Of a DNA stretch of 64,000 nucleotides, positions 1-11,459 are shown piece after piece. Every line of letters begins with the position of its first letter. Position 1 is the stretch's first letter. The stretch covers positions 12,078,183-12,142,182 of the forward strand of contig NC_050470.1 in the NCBI RefSeq assembly GCF_013373865.1. Reading direction: 5' to 3'. This DNA comes from Monomorium pharaonis (taxonomy: Eukaryota > Arthropoda > Insecta > Hymenoptera > Formicidae). The notes beneath the pieces were generated by a model. The model had not been told where the DNA came from. It saw only the letters and a list, made by a program, of their open reading frames with translations, and ran no database searches. The position numbers and the translations under genes are program-made.

Positions 1-467
1 GAACCAAGACCGAAAAAAACCACGCCAAAGTCGCTCAAAAATCAAGATCACAGTTTTCTTCGATCATCGCAGTGTTGTGCATCATAAATTTCTTCCGCCA
101 GGCCAAACTGTTAACAAGGAATATTATTTGAGTGTTATGCGTCGTTTGCGTGAAGCTATTCGCCTCAAGAGGCCAGAATTATTGGAGGACAGACAATTCT
201 TGGTTTTTGCACCATGATAATGCACCGTCCCACACGTTTTGCATTGGTTCTTTGAGAACATTTCGCCAAAAATTGAACCTATATCGTTCCACAACCACTA
301 TATTCGTCTGATTTAACACCGTGCGACTTCTGGCTATTCAATAAACTCAAAAGACCGCTCCTGGGACACCATTTCGATTTGATTGAGGAGATAAAAGCCA
401 TTGGCATAAGTGCATTGTATCGGACGCGGAGTTTTTTGAAGGTGACGAAATTGATTTGGAAGAGTAA
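1..467 (+). pseudogene. mariner transposase C-terminal part, degenerate
   Basis: The remains read as the catalytic C-terminal half of a mariner transposase, the cut-and-paste enzyme of DDD type. Visible landmarks are HHDNAPSHT near 210-236, holding the second catalytic Asp, and YSSDLTPCDFWLF near 300-338, holding the third Asp. A tail resembling WHKCIVSD then follows near 400. The pieces lie in different frames. A deletion relative to the copy at 11515-12577 joins the region after EIKA directly to the WHKC tail, and indels break the frame near 190 and 240. The stop is TAA at 465-467. It is a fossil; the family is clear and no function remains. Confidence 0.85.
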
Positions 468-522
468 ATAAAGATTTTTCATTTTATAAATAAATTCACC
501 TTATTTTTTGATCACAGTAGTA
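1..522 (+). mobile_element. mariner element, 3' part (cut by window start)
   Basis: This is the downstream part of a mariner-like DNA transposon whose left end lies outside the window. It ends at a 28-bp terminal inverted repeat at 495-522 (TTCACCTTATTTTTTGATCA followed by CAGTAGTA). The same sequence closes the mariner at 11460-12774. The final TA at 521-522 fits the TA target duplication of the family. The coding part is broken (see the pseudogene entry), so this copy cannot make transposase. Confidence 0.9.
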
Positions 523-3500
523 CGTATAAATAAATAGGACATCCCTATATTTCTTCTCGTTTAAGATAAATGATACCAGAAATAGAAATTTAAATTATTT
601 TTTTATGTAATAATTAGCGAAAAATTGATTACTTATCATGCTATGAATTGTGTTACATATTAAATACAAAAAATGTCACTTTAAAGACTCTTTAATTATA
701 AAATAATTATTAATTACACATAATAAAATTCATGTATTTCTACTCAGCAGAAATTAGTGTCCGTATATAACAATTACGTGTACCTATTTCTGTTCATAAA
801 ACTAACCCTAACTATAACCTATTCCATCTCAAAATTTATAAATATAATAATTTTAAAATAAGGTATTTTACAATTTAAATAAAAAAATATCTGTATATTT
901 TGTGTTATGATACTAAAATATAACAAATTAAAATAGGCACTCGTAGTTATGTAGTTAAATGTAATCCTTAATCTTATAAGCATGAAAAAGTTTGTATTTT
1001 GTTAAAATATTAAAGTTTCATCGAAATCGGTCAAGTAGTTTTCCAGTAATTTGTCCCGGCGCGAAAAATTTAGCGTTTCGAAAAAAATGCGTTTAAAATT
1101 TTAGGGAAAAATCGCCAAAAAATCGTGTTTTATTTAAACTTATAGCAGTTTTTTGCTAATCTGCGATACAAGGGCCATAGAGAAGACTTTCTTTCTTCTT
1201 CTTTTTTTTCTTCTAATGCGACCGTTTCACTTTAGACGAAAATAATATAAAAAGAGGTCTGTTATCGCTTTCAAGTTTTTATTGTATTCTTGGAATGATT
1301 TCTTATAAATTAAAAAAAAGAAGACTAAAAAATATCATTTTGTATGAGTTTCTTTTCTTAATGACAAGCCAAAATCTCACTAATACTTACACATAATAAA
1401 GTCATGATCGAAATTGCCAATGACAACAAGTACTCAAATTATAAAATTTATTTTTAAATACGTATTGCTATATATTTATACTTTGCAAGCAACAAACTCC
1501 TACAACTTAAATATAGTGGGAGTATATACATAATAAATAGGGAGTATATACATAATAATTTATAATTAATTTTTTTTTACTCACTATGTTACAGGAATCC
1601 ATGTAATAATATTTTTATTTTACACTGTTCTCATTTTTTTTACAAAATAAATGTAAATATATGTCATAAGAAACTATCTTTTTAAGTAAAAGGACAAAAA
1701 ATTTATCCTTTCTATAAAAATAATAATATTGAAGAAAGTGCGCCAATTATAAGAATGGATATGTATAGAACATGCAGAACATACGATTTTATTGAATTTT
1801 TTAATATAAAAAAATTTAAGCCATTTTCAATGCTTGAACTATTGATACATGCAAATGTGTAATTAGGTATAAATATTTACTGTGAAATCCCGAAACAACT
1901 GGTTCCATAATCAGACAGTAAGATTATCATTACAGAACATCCTTATTATAACGTTAATTTGGATTTAAATAAATATTTTATCACATATAAATTAAGAAAT
2001 CCAAAATTTGTTGTGTGATTTATAAAGTTTAACCATATTAAATTTGCTATTGTAAATTTTCAAAAATATCAAAATACTAATAAGGAATTAGATACGAATG
2101 CAATTTAAAATTAAAGAAAAATTTTTATCAATACTTTTATAAAATTTTTGCAAAAAATATAATTTACTAATTTTTCTTAATTCTCGGTGTCGTATTAAGT
2201 TCGCTATGTTCAATTTTCGAACAAAGTCATACTACTAATAAAAGTAAACATATTCAGTTAAACATTAAATTTTTAATTAAAATAAACTTTGGACAGAGGA
2301 GGATTTCACAGAGAAAAATCTGTTTCACAAAAAAAGTCTCAAATAAATTAATTTTACTTTTGATCTTTATGTAAAATCGTACTTTGTGGTATTTATTTGT
2401 GAATTTCATGAAGTAGAATTAGAATAAATCAAACTTTTTATATAATTTTATTAAAACTAATAAATTAATCAACACACACGCGCGCGCACGCAAAAATTTA
2501 TTTGGTTAGGCCTGTCTAAATTCAGCTCGCAAGCTGAACGCGTTTCTCCGCCGAGCCATAGTAGATAGAGTAAGACGGAAAGTAAACAAAAAAGGATAGA
2601 CGTTAAAGCGCTTATTCTTTTTTTTCCCTATCAAAATTGTGTAACAAAGGAAGAAAAAAGTGCTAATTAAAACTGCAATGATAAACTTAATTATTTTTCG
2701 CACATTTAATAATCTCATCATTAAAGATAATTTAATTAATAATTAATAAAAAATTATCTTACATTAATTTTGTTTAATTAAAGGTACAGTATTAGCAATA
2801 GCTCAATGATGAGTCATTGAATTACTCGCCATTCTAATGTAAAATTTAAAATTTAAATTATAATTAAAAGAGCTGAGTATATATCATATATACACATACA
2901 CTTGTCCATACGTGACGTTTTCAACGATATATCTTTTACGGCGAGTTTAGACGATGACGTCACTGATTCTTGAGAGAATATTTCATTGAACGATGAAGAG
3001 GATTCTCGGTCTAATCTTTGCCAAAATGATTTTCTCTTTTTGACTTACTCTTTTTTCTCTCTCATAATGCGCTCGATTTCGTCATTGAAATTGCATTTCA
3101 AATGTGTATTATTATTCTTCTTTTAAATATAATTCTAGCATAATTATTTTTGGCAATTTTAACTTTTTATATTACACAATAAAAAATATGTTATATTTAT
3201 GTTAAAACCTTGTTAAAATTTTTGTGTTAATTTTTAACATTAAATTTTAAAGCTAGAATAAATTTCAATAATTTATATTGTTTATTATTTTTGTTACATA
3301 AACAAAATACGATTTAAGAAAGTATTATACATGTTTTAATAATTTTTCCCGTAGAGGAAATCGGCCAATAATCAATTTTTCTCTCTACAGTCAATTTTTA
3401 ATAATTTATTTATAACAATTAATTGCAAAATTAATATTTGCAATGTGCTTTTTATATCAGAAATGTTTTTTATGCTCTTGTCCTGTTCTTGATTGTTATT

Positions 3501-5289
3501 ATTTAGCTAATATTATTAATTTGGCCATGGACCTTAATAAGTTAATTTGTAATATAATTGTGTGTCTTATAAATATTTTGTGTTATATTCAACATTTTTT
3601 CATTTTATACATAAATAAAGAAATAATATAAAAATAATGAAGTTTTTGAACGTCAATTCTAAAATTTTAGTAACAAAATTTTTTAAAAAATTAAAAAATT
3701 TTAAAAATAAACAAAAAACTACAAAAATAAACAAGTAATAAAGAAGTTACATAAACTCTCTACGTCCACTGTTAGCGCCGGGTAATGTTAAAAGAGGGTT
3801 ATGATGTTTGAATTTTTCATATTTTTGGGGATAATAAGAAAGTTAGGAGTGAACAATTTCGAAATTTGACATTACCGTTGTAATCCCGAAAATCTTTATA
3901 TAAGCCTTATTTGCAAAATTAAAAATTTTAAATTTTTTCCTTACCCTTGAGGGCCAGAAAGCCGGAAAGAATGATATATCGGCTCAATGCATGATTGGAA
4001 CTTTGTATACATATAATAAACCCACGATATAACACAAGTTTGAGTCATTTTCAAAGAAAGTTCTAAGATCTCAAATTCCGGCCCTCTAAAGGTTAATTCC
4101 GTAAATAATATTTGCATTATTTTTTCATATTTATTTTGTGTTAAGGAGTTAAAAATTTGAATAGCCTTGAGGCATATAAATATATTTAATTTAACATAAA
4201 TTTTCCAATTGTATAATTAACGGTTTATGTTCACATGGAATTTATATTATTAATTATTTATTTGATTTAGGTTAAATAATCACAAAATACTTCAATAAAA
4301 TATTTTTATTTAGCTGATTGTTACATAGTCATTGATATTGTTAAATATATAATTTGTTATATAGTTGTTTTGAAACGACACAAAATTTAGCGTTCACAAA
4401 ATACTAAAAATGAATAAAACTGATATATAACTCAAAACTCAATGTCTATCTACTTGCGAGATATTTTTTATTGACACGTGAAAATGTGACAAGCAAACGC
4501 ATTTTAGCAATCAAAATCCGTGTTGATGCGTGTGAAACATACTTTTATGTGTGGAGGAATAGTCGTTTAATTTGCGTCAAGCTTGCGTTTTAGAGTAAAA
4601 GTAATCATTCCTAATACGTCGCAAATTACGCGCGAAAATACTGTAATTACTTATACAGCCTTGGCTTTTCCTTAAATTTACCATAGAGTTATATCACATT
4701 GGAAAGACAGTTATGATAAAACGTAGCATTTCTGACGGGCTACGTTAAAAATGAAGGACAATGTATAGAAAATACTTTTAACAATATAGATTGATTATCC
4801 ACCATCTAAGTGCAAGTATCACGTATATGAAAGTTTATAATATTTTTCTTATTTTAAAAAACCTAAATATTTAGTAAATCTTATATAAAAGTCGAAATAG
4901 TGATAATGTATTAATTATGTTTCACATTAATGTCTCAAAAAAGTAACTGGCGAAGAAACTGAATCGAAGAAAATGCCGAAACTTATTTCCGCTTGATGAC
5001 AGAGATGTGTGTTTGATCAGCGGAGAAAAGAGAAGGGCGAGAATTGGTTACATAATAAACGTGAAGAAAGAGGTACCAAGAGAAGTTTGACCTTCATTCA
5101 ATCTACATAGTCCCGCCTACTTTCTTTTGTTCCTTGGTAAGCTCCGCGGGACATGTCCCAAGCCTGTTTCGTGGTGCCCACCATATAATAACGTGTGCAT
5201 GATTTCCGCTGATATTCGATAACCGAGCGGCTTTAATGCCACAATTTTGCGATTACGTCTTGACCGAGATTGCAAGGTTGAACTTCGGG
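523..5289. other. AT-rich non-coding stretch, probably filamin first intron
   Basis: I see no supported gene here. The sequence is AT-rich with scattered stops in all frames. Around 1010-1100 is a phrase like TTTCATCGAAATCGGTCAAG, a kind of sequence common in old insect repeats, but no element borders are visible. A short CA/CG run lies at 2474-2490. A less AT-rich patch at about 5080-5285 has no open frame and could be a regulatory island. If the filamin exon at 18993-19335 is spliced to exons outside the window, this whole stretch is intron. Confidence 0.5.
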
Positions 5290-5917
5290 CACATACAGCA
5301 TCACAGTTTCAGTTACCATTGCAGAACCGTTGCAATATTACAAGTTGCAATCTAATATTAGGTATAGAGACATTGCAGGAATATGTAATTGTAACATTTT
5401 ATAAGAAATATTAAAGCAATGCTCCAGAAATGTTCAAAACAAACATATATTTTACATTCACTGTTTAAACATTTTTTTATTTATATATAATGTGTATATA
5501 CATACATGCATACACACATACAATACATACAGAGAGAGACATTCAAATATATCGAAGACTAAACCGCATAGTCAAAAATGTCTTCAATAAAAGTTGTATA
5601 TGGTTTGAAGGGGAATGTATGAGCAAAATGTGGACTTAATTTTGGGTGATCAAGATCAGAGCAAAATCACCTTGAACTTTTTAAATACTTATTCTTTATT
5701 GCATATTCTTATAGTCCAACTTGAGTTTTTTCAAACTACTATAATTAACTTCGCTGTAAATGACACATATATGTGCATCTGAAAAAAAATTTAAACTAAT
5801 TTTTATAGTGGCAAGTATTTCAAGGTTTTGGGAATCGCTGAATTCGAATTTAAGATCTAAATTGCAAGTTTAAAAAAAAAATCAGATTTAATTAAAAATA
5901 GTGCATTTTGCAAAATT

Positions 5918-5964
<47 letters not shown>

Positions 5965-5999
5965 GCACACGCACGCACGCACGCACACACACACACACG

Positions 6000-6046
<47 letters not shown>

Positions 6047-6422
6047 GCGCGCGCGCGCACGCACGCACGCCCACACATATGTATATGTATTTATATTAAT
6101 ACTGTTAATAAATTTTTTCATTATTCTGCGTAAAAAATAGGAAAGTTGAATCATCAAAAAATGAATATTTTACGAAATTATTTACAAGGTAACGCAGCCA
6201 ATGTATTATTATATAAAGCATTCCAGATTATTACAGATATATTGATAAAATTATTATATTGTGAAATTACTGTAATGTTATATTGCAATGCCACTCAGGG
6301 CAGACATTTTAATGTGTTTGCTGTAATATTGCAACCATATTGCAATAATACAATGTATATGCAATCTTTCATTATTATATTAGAATATTTACGTAATCCT
6401 TCTACAAATTATGCTATATGAG
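5290..6422. mobile_element. Word-type element, TGCAATATTGCA family, copy 1
   Basis: Both edges contain many loose copies of words such as TTGCAATATTACA and ATTGCAGAA. The edges resemble the better preserved copy at 25911-26950. The left end CACATACAGCAT at 5290-5301 corresponds to CCCATACAGCAC there. The right end ATGCTATATGAG at 6411-6422 corresponds to GTGCTATATGGG. Both copies also carry a CTCAGGGCRGACATTT phrase before the right half (here near 6295). The size is 1.13 kb against 1.04 kb. The middle is AT-rich and holds a long CA/CG microsatellite. There is no open reading frame, so it would be non-autonomous. Confidence 0.6.
5921..6076. repeat. (CA)n/(CG)n microsatellite
   Basis: About 155 bases of alternating purine-pyrimidine sequence: CA runs mixed with GCAC units, then a CG run near 6030-6058. 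It sits inside the TGCAATATTGCA element. Open frames across it are low-complexity artefacts. Confidence 0.97.
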
Positions 6423-6739
6423 TAGTTTTTTTATAACTAAATGGTGCAAATTGTTTTCAAAGATACTGTGAGTGAAAACACTTTCATTATGCATGCACGT
6501 ATCTAATAACATTTAGATTCTATTAATATAAGAGAATTGAAAAAATGGATGAAATGGACCATTTAAAAATTATATAGTATTTAAAAATATACATTTATTT
6601 TTATAACTGTGATAACATTTACATATATATAACTAAATTTTAAATAAACTGTAAAAATTGTATATATATATTCTATATTTATTAATAATATATTTTTTAA
6701 AGTAATAATGGTTCGGTACTTCGCCAGTGAACAATTAAA

Positions 6740-7170
6740 ATTGAAAATAGTATTGGTTCGACCTTACTGGCCAGATTTATTCTCAAATCAATGAAACACT
6801 ACGTTTCGACCTAGATTTGGGTCCTTATCAAGTGTGATATGTTAAGATTGATTCTTATAACTCACGCAATTTTTTATGGCCCAGGTATGTCATAATTAAC
6901 GTGTGTCATATGGAACACAATTAGATTAACAGATATTATAATATTGTCCGCAGTCGTGTGACATGTCTGTTATAGTCGCAGTACGTTACAATAGTAATAA
7001 AAAATTGCGTGAGTTATAAGAATCAATCTTAAATCATCAAACATATCACACTTGATATGTCAAAAAACATATCACACTTGATAAGAACCCATATCTGGGG
7101 TCGAAACGTAATGTTTCATTGATTTGAAAATAAATCTGGCCAGTAAGGTTGAACCAATACTACTTTCAAT
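6740..7170. repeat. Palindromic element with long inverted arms
   Basis: The left arm (6740-6877) and right arm (6996-7170) are inverted copies. They share CTGGCCAGTAAGGTYGAACC at the outside and AAAAATTGCGTGAGTTATAA at the inside, around a core of about 118 bp. The right arm has an extra 25-bp duplication of CATATCACACTTGATA near 7041-7080. The arms contain GAAACG followed by an AATAAA-like stretch, as seen in Penelope-type terminal repeats, and a Penelope-like element lies next to it. It could be a pair of Penelope terminal repeats that lost the body, or an unrelated MITE. The inverted structure is certain; the class is not. Confidence 0.75.
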
Positions 7171-7232
7171 ATATTTTTAAATAAAAATAAGAATAATAAA
7201 TAGGCTCTGATAATTTAATAAAAATAAAAAAC

Positions 7233-8640
7233 AAAAGTGAGCCGATAAGAGCCAGCACAAAATATGTGTGTGCAAATTAATTTGTGTTTAATGCAAATTA
7301 TGTTTAAACGCGTTGCAACGCAATTTAATACATTAGAATTGTACAAAGTGCAGACATTTCGACTCCCGATTTGAATCCTCTTCGATGCTAGCATTCTATA
7401 GTTGTCTCTGATTAAAGTTACATCATTTAACCGATGTGGAGTTATCAATATTATAAACGATTCATGGCAGTCAAATTGAGATAGAATTTTTTCGAACTAT
7501 GACACACAGATAATACTCGAGATAAAGTTCACATAATTAATTACTGACAAATTAATAATTGAACATGAGTAAATTAAAAACTTACATGAAAAGTAATGAG
7601 TTACGGACAATGTGTCGGCTGGTGATAACTGTTATGACTCGATCTTTGTAAAGGTCAAAAAACAAATAAAGTTTGCTAAAGATTGTAATGGTATTATATA
7701 CAGTAACAGTAGAGGTGGAAATTACCCAGTGTTTTAAATAATCAGATCTTCATATATTGTGTTTAGTAATTCTGTGTCATATTGTAAGTTAAGGCTATTG
7801 TCTTGATTTTTAATGTGTATCATTTCCGAAATTAATCTCTTGGTCTTTTTTTTGTCCAATATGCTTACATGTTTCCAGTCAAAGTCGTGTGTATAATTAT
7901 TTTTGTGATCTGTAATTACCGAGTTTTGAGTAGAGTTTCTCTTGATGTGATTCTTATGTCCGATATTCTTGTTATTAATAATCTGCCTATTTACCACATA
8001 CGAGGCATTACAATCCATACAGTTAATTTTATATACCACATTAGATTGCCACAAAGACAGTATGGAGTTTTTGTGGGCTTTAATGCATTTATTTAATTTA
8101 TTTTAATTCGTGTAAGATGCATGAATTTCAGGTATTCCCTTATTAATACTTCTTTTTATTTTTTCCGATATTTCTGTACAGGGATCGTAAAATAGACATT
8201 TTTATCCTTGGCTGCTGTATCATCTGATGCTGTATATTTACTGAAGAATTGAATTTGTATATGTTTTGTTGTACTCTTTCTTTGATGACTGTAAATATGA
8301 ATTCAAGTGGATATCCATTATCTAATAATATATTAATAAACAAATCAAAATTCACTTCTTGGAAGAAAGGATGCGACAGTAATATGACTCTATCAATTAA
8401 TCCCAACATTACCTCCTTTCTCTGACAAAAAGGATGATGCGGTAAAATGACGTAACTTTAATTAGAGACAACTGTAAAATACTAGCATTGAAGAGGACTC
8501 AAATCGGGATTTGAAACGTCTGCGCTTTGTACGATTCTAATGTATTAAATTGTATTGCAACGCGTTTAAACATAATTTACAATAAACACAAATTAATTTG
8601 CACACACATATCTTGTGCTGGTTCTTATCAGCTCACTTTT
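7233..8640 (-). mobile_element. Penelope-like retroelement remnant with inverted arms
   Basis: A decayed reverse transcriptase/GIY-YIG coding region lies between two inverted repeats of about 200 bp (7233-7436 and 8439-8640). The arms share GCAACGCGTTTAAACATAAT and AATTAATTTGCACACACATA. Each arm carries a GAAACGTCTGC-like phrase. Inverted or partly inverted terminal repeats are typical of Penelope-like elements. The body has lost most of the reverse transcriptase, so the copy is strongly deleted. Confidence 0.8.
7734..8409 (-). pseudogene. Penelope-like RT thumb plus GIY-YIG endonuclease remnant
   Basis: Two frames together read as the C-terminal part of a Penelope-like polyprotein. At 8409-8143 the protein contains LIDRVILLSHPFFQEVNFDL and ILLDNGYPLEFIF, which match the RT thumb/linker part of the family. 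In another frame, about 8115 down to 7734, comes NKCIKAHKNSILSLWQSNVV and then YKINCMDCNASYV, the start of a GIY-YIG nuclease domain. Further on are HKNHIKRN, VITDHK, HDFDW and RLISEMIHIKNQ, all in the expected order. The frameshift lies near 8140. The usual GQT after SYV has changed to VNR, so the nuclease is probably dead. The assignment rests on recalled family motifs and is fairly sure. Confidence 0.82.
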
Positions 8641-10409
8641 CTTCTTGTTTCAATTATATTTTTTAAGTTTATTTACTTTATTTATTATTTTTTATTGTTA
8701 TAATAAAAATAATAACAAAAATCTTAATTTTTTGTATAAGTACTTTAGGCATTCAAAATTAATCATGTAAAATTTTATTTCGATTCTAAGTTAAGGTGTT
8801 CTGTAAATAAATAAATAATTTTTGTTTATTTAAAGAGCAGCTAATCTCTGCCATAATAAAACTTACATAAATTCCTTTAAATACTTATATATGTAAAGTA
8901 TATAAGACATGTAAAGTATATAAAAATATAAATAGTACTTATATTTTAAAAAATTGCAATTTTGTTATTATTATTTAATTTTTTACAACTCAGTTTGGTT
9001 TTGATCAAAATTCCATTTTAATAATTCTGCCTTAAATTCAGATATTGAAAAAGTAAAAAAAGAAACTTTTTCGATCTTATAATGTATCATTATATAATAT
9101 ATTCTTAATATATTCCTAAATGTTAAAAGAATATACCAGAATTTTTAAAGATTTTGATAGTTTATAAAACAACCTTCTATCATTATCCCATTTAATCTAT
9201 TTAAGCAGCAAAAAATATGGAGGATTAAGAGAATATTATTACACATACACTATTGAGGATATATACTATGTATACACATCTACTGTACATATTTACATTA
9301 GTAAATATCTACCAATTTTAATATAGCTAAATGTTTATTAAATTTTATTATGTAAATTTTAAAATAGACATCTATTAAGTCAATTGATATCATTTTTCAA
9401 ATTCTTAGAAATTACTGCAGCTACCAAAGTTTTTAATTTTTGCATATATGCTTTGCATTTATGTTTTTGTAAAACACACGTTGTTTCATAAATTCATGTA
9501 TGTAGGTATAGTTCAAATAATATAATTCTTATGTTTAAATATATATAAAATAATAATAATGTCATTAATTTATCTTTATTGCACATTTCAATATATTTTT
9601 ATTATATATCTTCATATGTAATGTAAACCAATTAAATCTGATCAAATTGGTATTTAATGCAAGAAAAAGAATAACATAAACGCGAACGTAAATGCCAAAA
9701 TATTCGTCTTTTATTTAAAAAACTTTATAAATATGTTGTCCGTTCGTAGATAATGTATCTTGGAAACAGAAAATAACAATGTTCCAAGATCACAAAATTG
9801 TAATAATTTAAAATATAGTAAAATTTATTTTTAGTTTACAGACAATTTAATATAATACTTTTTATAATTAGTTTTTTTTTTCAAGAACATGGTAAATTTT
9901 TATTTAATAAATGTGGTCAAAAAACACTATTTTATGTATTTATTTTGTGCAAATGATTTTTACAGTTATTTTCTTTTTAGTATTTATAATGTATAACAAA
10001 ATTGTAGTTAGAAATTCTTTTATTTTACTTATTCATTCACATATCTCTTATATTTTACTATTATATACTATAGGATGACTAATAGAATAAGAAATCAACG
10101 ACTCTGTTCATTCGGTATTCATTTACTTTGAGCGTTTATAATATAGATTCTGCATTGAACCTTATTGTAAGTTGATGCTGCTACCAAAACAAAAATTAAA
10201 TTTAAGTGCGTAAATGCGTAATTGCCACATGATTAACAGCATCAGCTTCGTTATACTCATCTTATGAAATAACGAAATTATTATAATACTAATATATAAA
10301 TTATCATAAATTATAGTAAATTCTTTACATTTAAATTGTATATATGGTTATTACTACTAACAAAGGCATTAATAATTATAAAAAGGGAGTTTCTAATAAT
10401 AAATATAAA
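8641..10409. other. AT-rich stretch without recognised features
   Basis: Simple AT-rich sequence with short A and T runs and no open frame worth calling. I see no repeat borders or RNA gene. It is probably part of the filamin first intron. Confidence 0.5.
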
Positions 10410-10417
10410 TATGTTAC

Positions 10418-11304
10418 GAGAGGGCTTCACTTGCCTACAATCCCAATTGCCTACAGCTTCGTTTGCACACACGAAAATAATTAAGGTACAAGAGTAGGAT
10501 TGCACACATGACATTATTGCGCCCATACACATTGCACACACGACAATATTGCGCGCAGACACATTGCACACATGATATTATTTCGCACATGCACATTGCA
10601 CACACGATAATATTGCGCTGATACACATTGCACACATGATACTTTTACGCTCATACACATTGCACACATGTCACTATTGCAAACATTCGGATTGCACACA
10701 TGACATTATTGCCCACACGCACATTGCACACATGATATTATTACGCTCGTGCACATTGCATACATGATATTAATACGCTCATACACATTACACACATGAC
10801 ATTATTGCGCATATGCACATTGCACAAAGAGAAAAGTAGGTAGACCTCGCTTTGCATAAAAAATCGCAAATCCATGTGGAACAGTACGAAGCGTGGACAC
10901 TTCTTCGTTGTGACCACACACACACACACACACACACACGCGCGCGCGCGTGGGGTGCAAGGGGGCCTTTGTTCCCTCTCTTCCGCACCCATCCCGTCGG
11001 TAGGGGTGCCAGGAAAGTCCCAAACCCATGTGGTAATTGCCATGTGTGCAATGTGTATGTGCGCAATGATGTCACGTGTGCAATATGCATATGCGCAATA
11101 ATGTCATGTGTGCAATGTGTATAAACGTAATAATATATACCATGTGTGCAATGTGTATGAACGTTTTAATATCATATGTGCAATGCGTTAATATTGTTTC
11201 TTTAGCTCATGTGTGCAATAATGTCATAATTATCATTAATTATTTTCGTGTGTGCAAACGAAGCTGTAGGCAATTGGGATCATAGGCAAGTAGGACCCTA
11301 CCCT
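10418..11304. mobile_element. Foldback element 1, arms of 32-bp tandem units
   Basis: The element is bounded by inverted termini that share ATTGCCTACAGCTTCGTTTG and CACACACGAAAATAATTA. A perfect 8-bp direct repeat TATGTTAC flanks it at 10410-10417 and 11305-11312, the signature of a target duplication. The left arm is a tandem array of 32-bp units. The right arm (11040-11240) has the same units inverted. The core (10835-11040) holds a CA/CG microsatellite and GC-rich sequence with CCATGTGG and GACTTTCC-like phrases seen again near 14.5 and 43.5 kb. There is no coding capacity. An 8-bp duplication fits hAT-type or foldback (FB) mobilisation; the class is inference. Confidence 0.82.
10499..10818. 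repeat. Ten tandem 32-bp units (left arm of foldback 1)
   Basis: Ten consecutive units of exactly 32 bp start with ATTGCACACATG or a close variant and end in a CAC (CGG in one). Within each unit ATTATTGCGC-like text is conserved and the last ten bases vary. An eleventh partial unit starts at 10819. The units are contiguous, without unique spacers. Confidence 0.95.
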
Positions 11305-11459
11305 TATGTTACCACGCATAGTTACAAAATTACTTTTATCTCAATATATATTCGATTTAAATACTTCAAAACAAACATACGTAAAAAAATTGGTTTGTTA
11401 AATATATTACTTTGTAAGATATGGAAAGTTTACATTTTCAAGGCTGAAAGACACGTGTT

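Noticed and set aside
5857..6157. Open frames of Cys/Val and His/Thr repeats
   Set aside because: They only translate the CA/CG microsatellite. The same holds for frames at 10741-11124, 14408-14779, 24797-25191, 25458-25673 and 43454-43636.
6146..6421. 91-codon plus-strand frame after the microsatellite
   Set aside because: It lies inside the TGCAATATTGCA word element and translates its repeated words.
10499..10818. CRISPR-like look of 32-bp repeats
   Set aside because: The units are contiguous with no unique spacers, both arms are inverted copies, and the host is an insect genome. It is a foldback arm.
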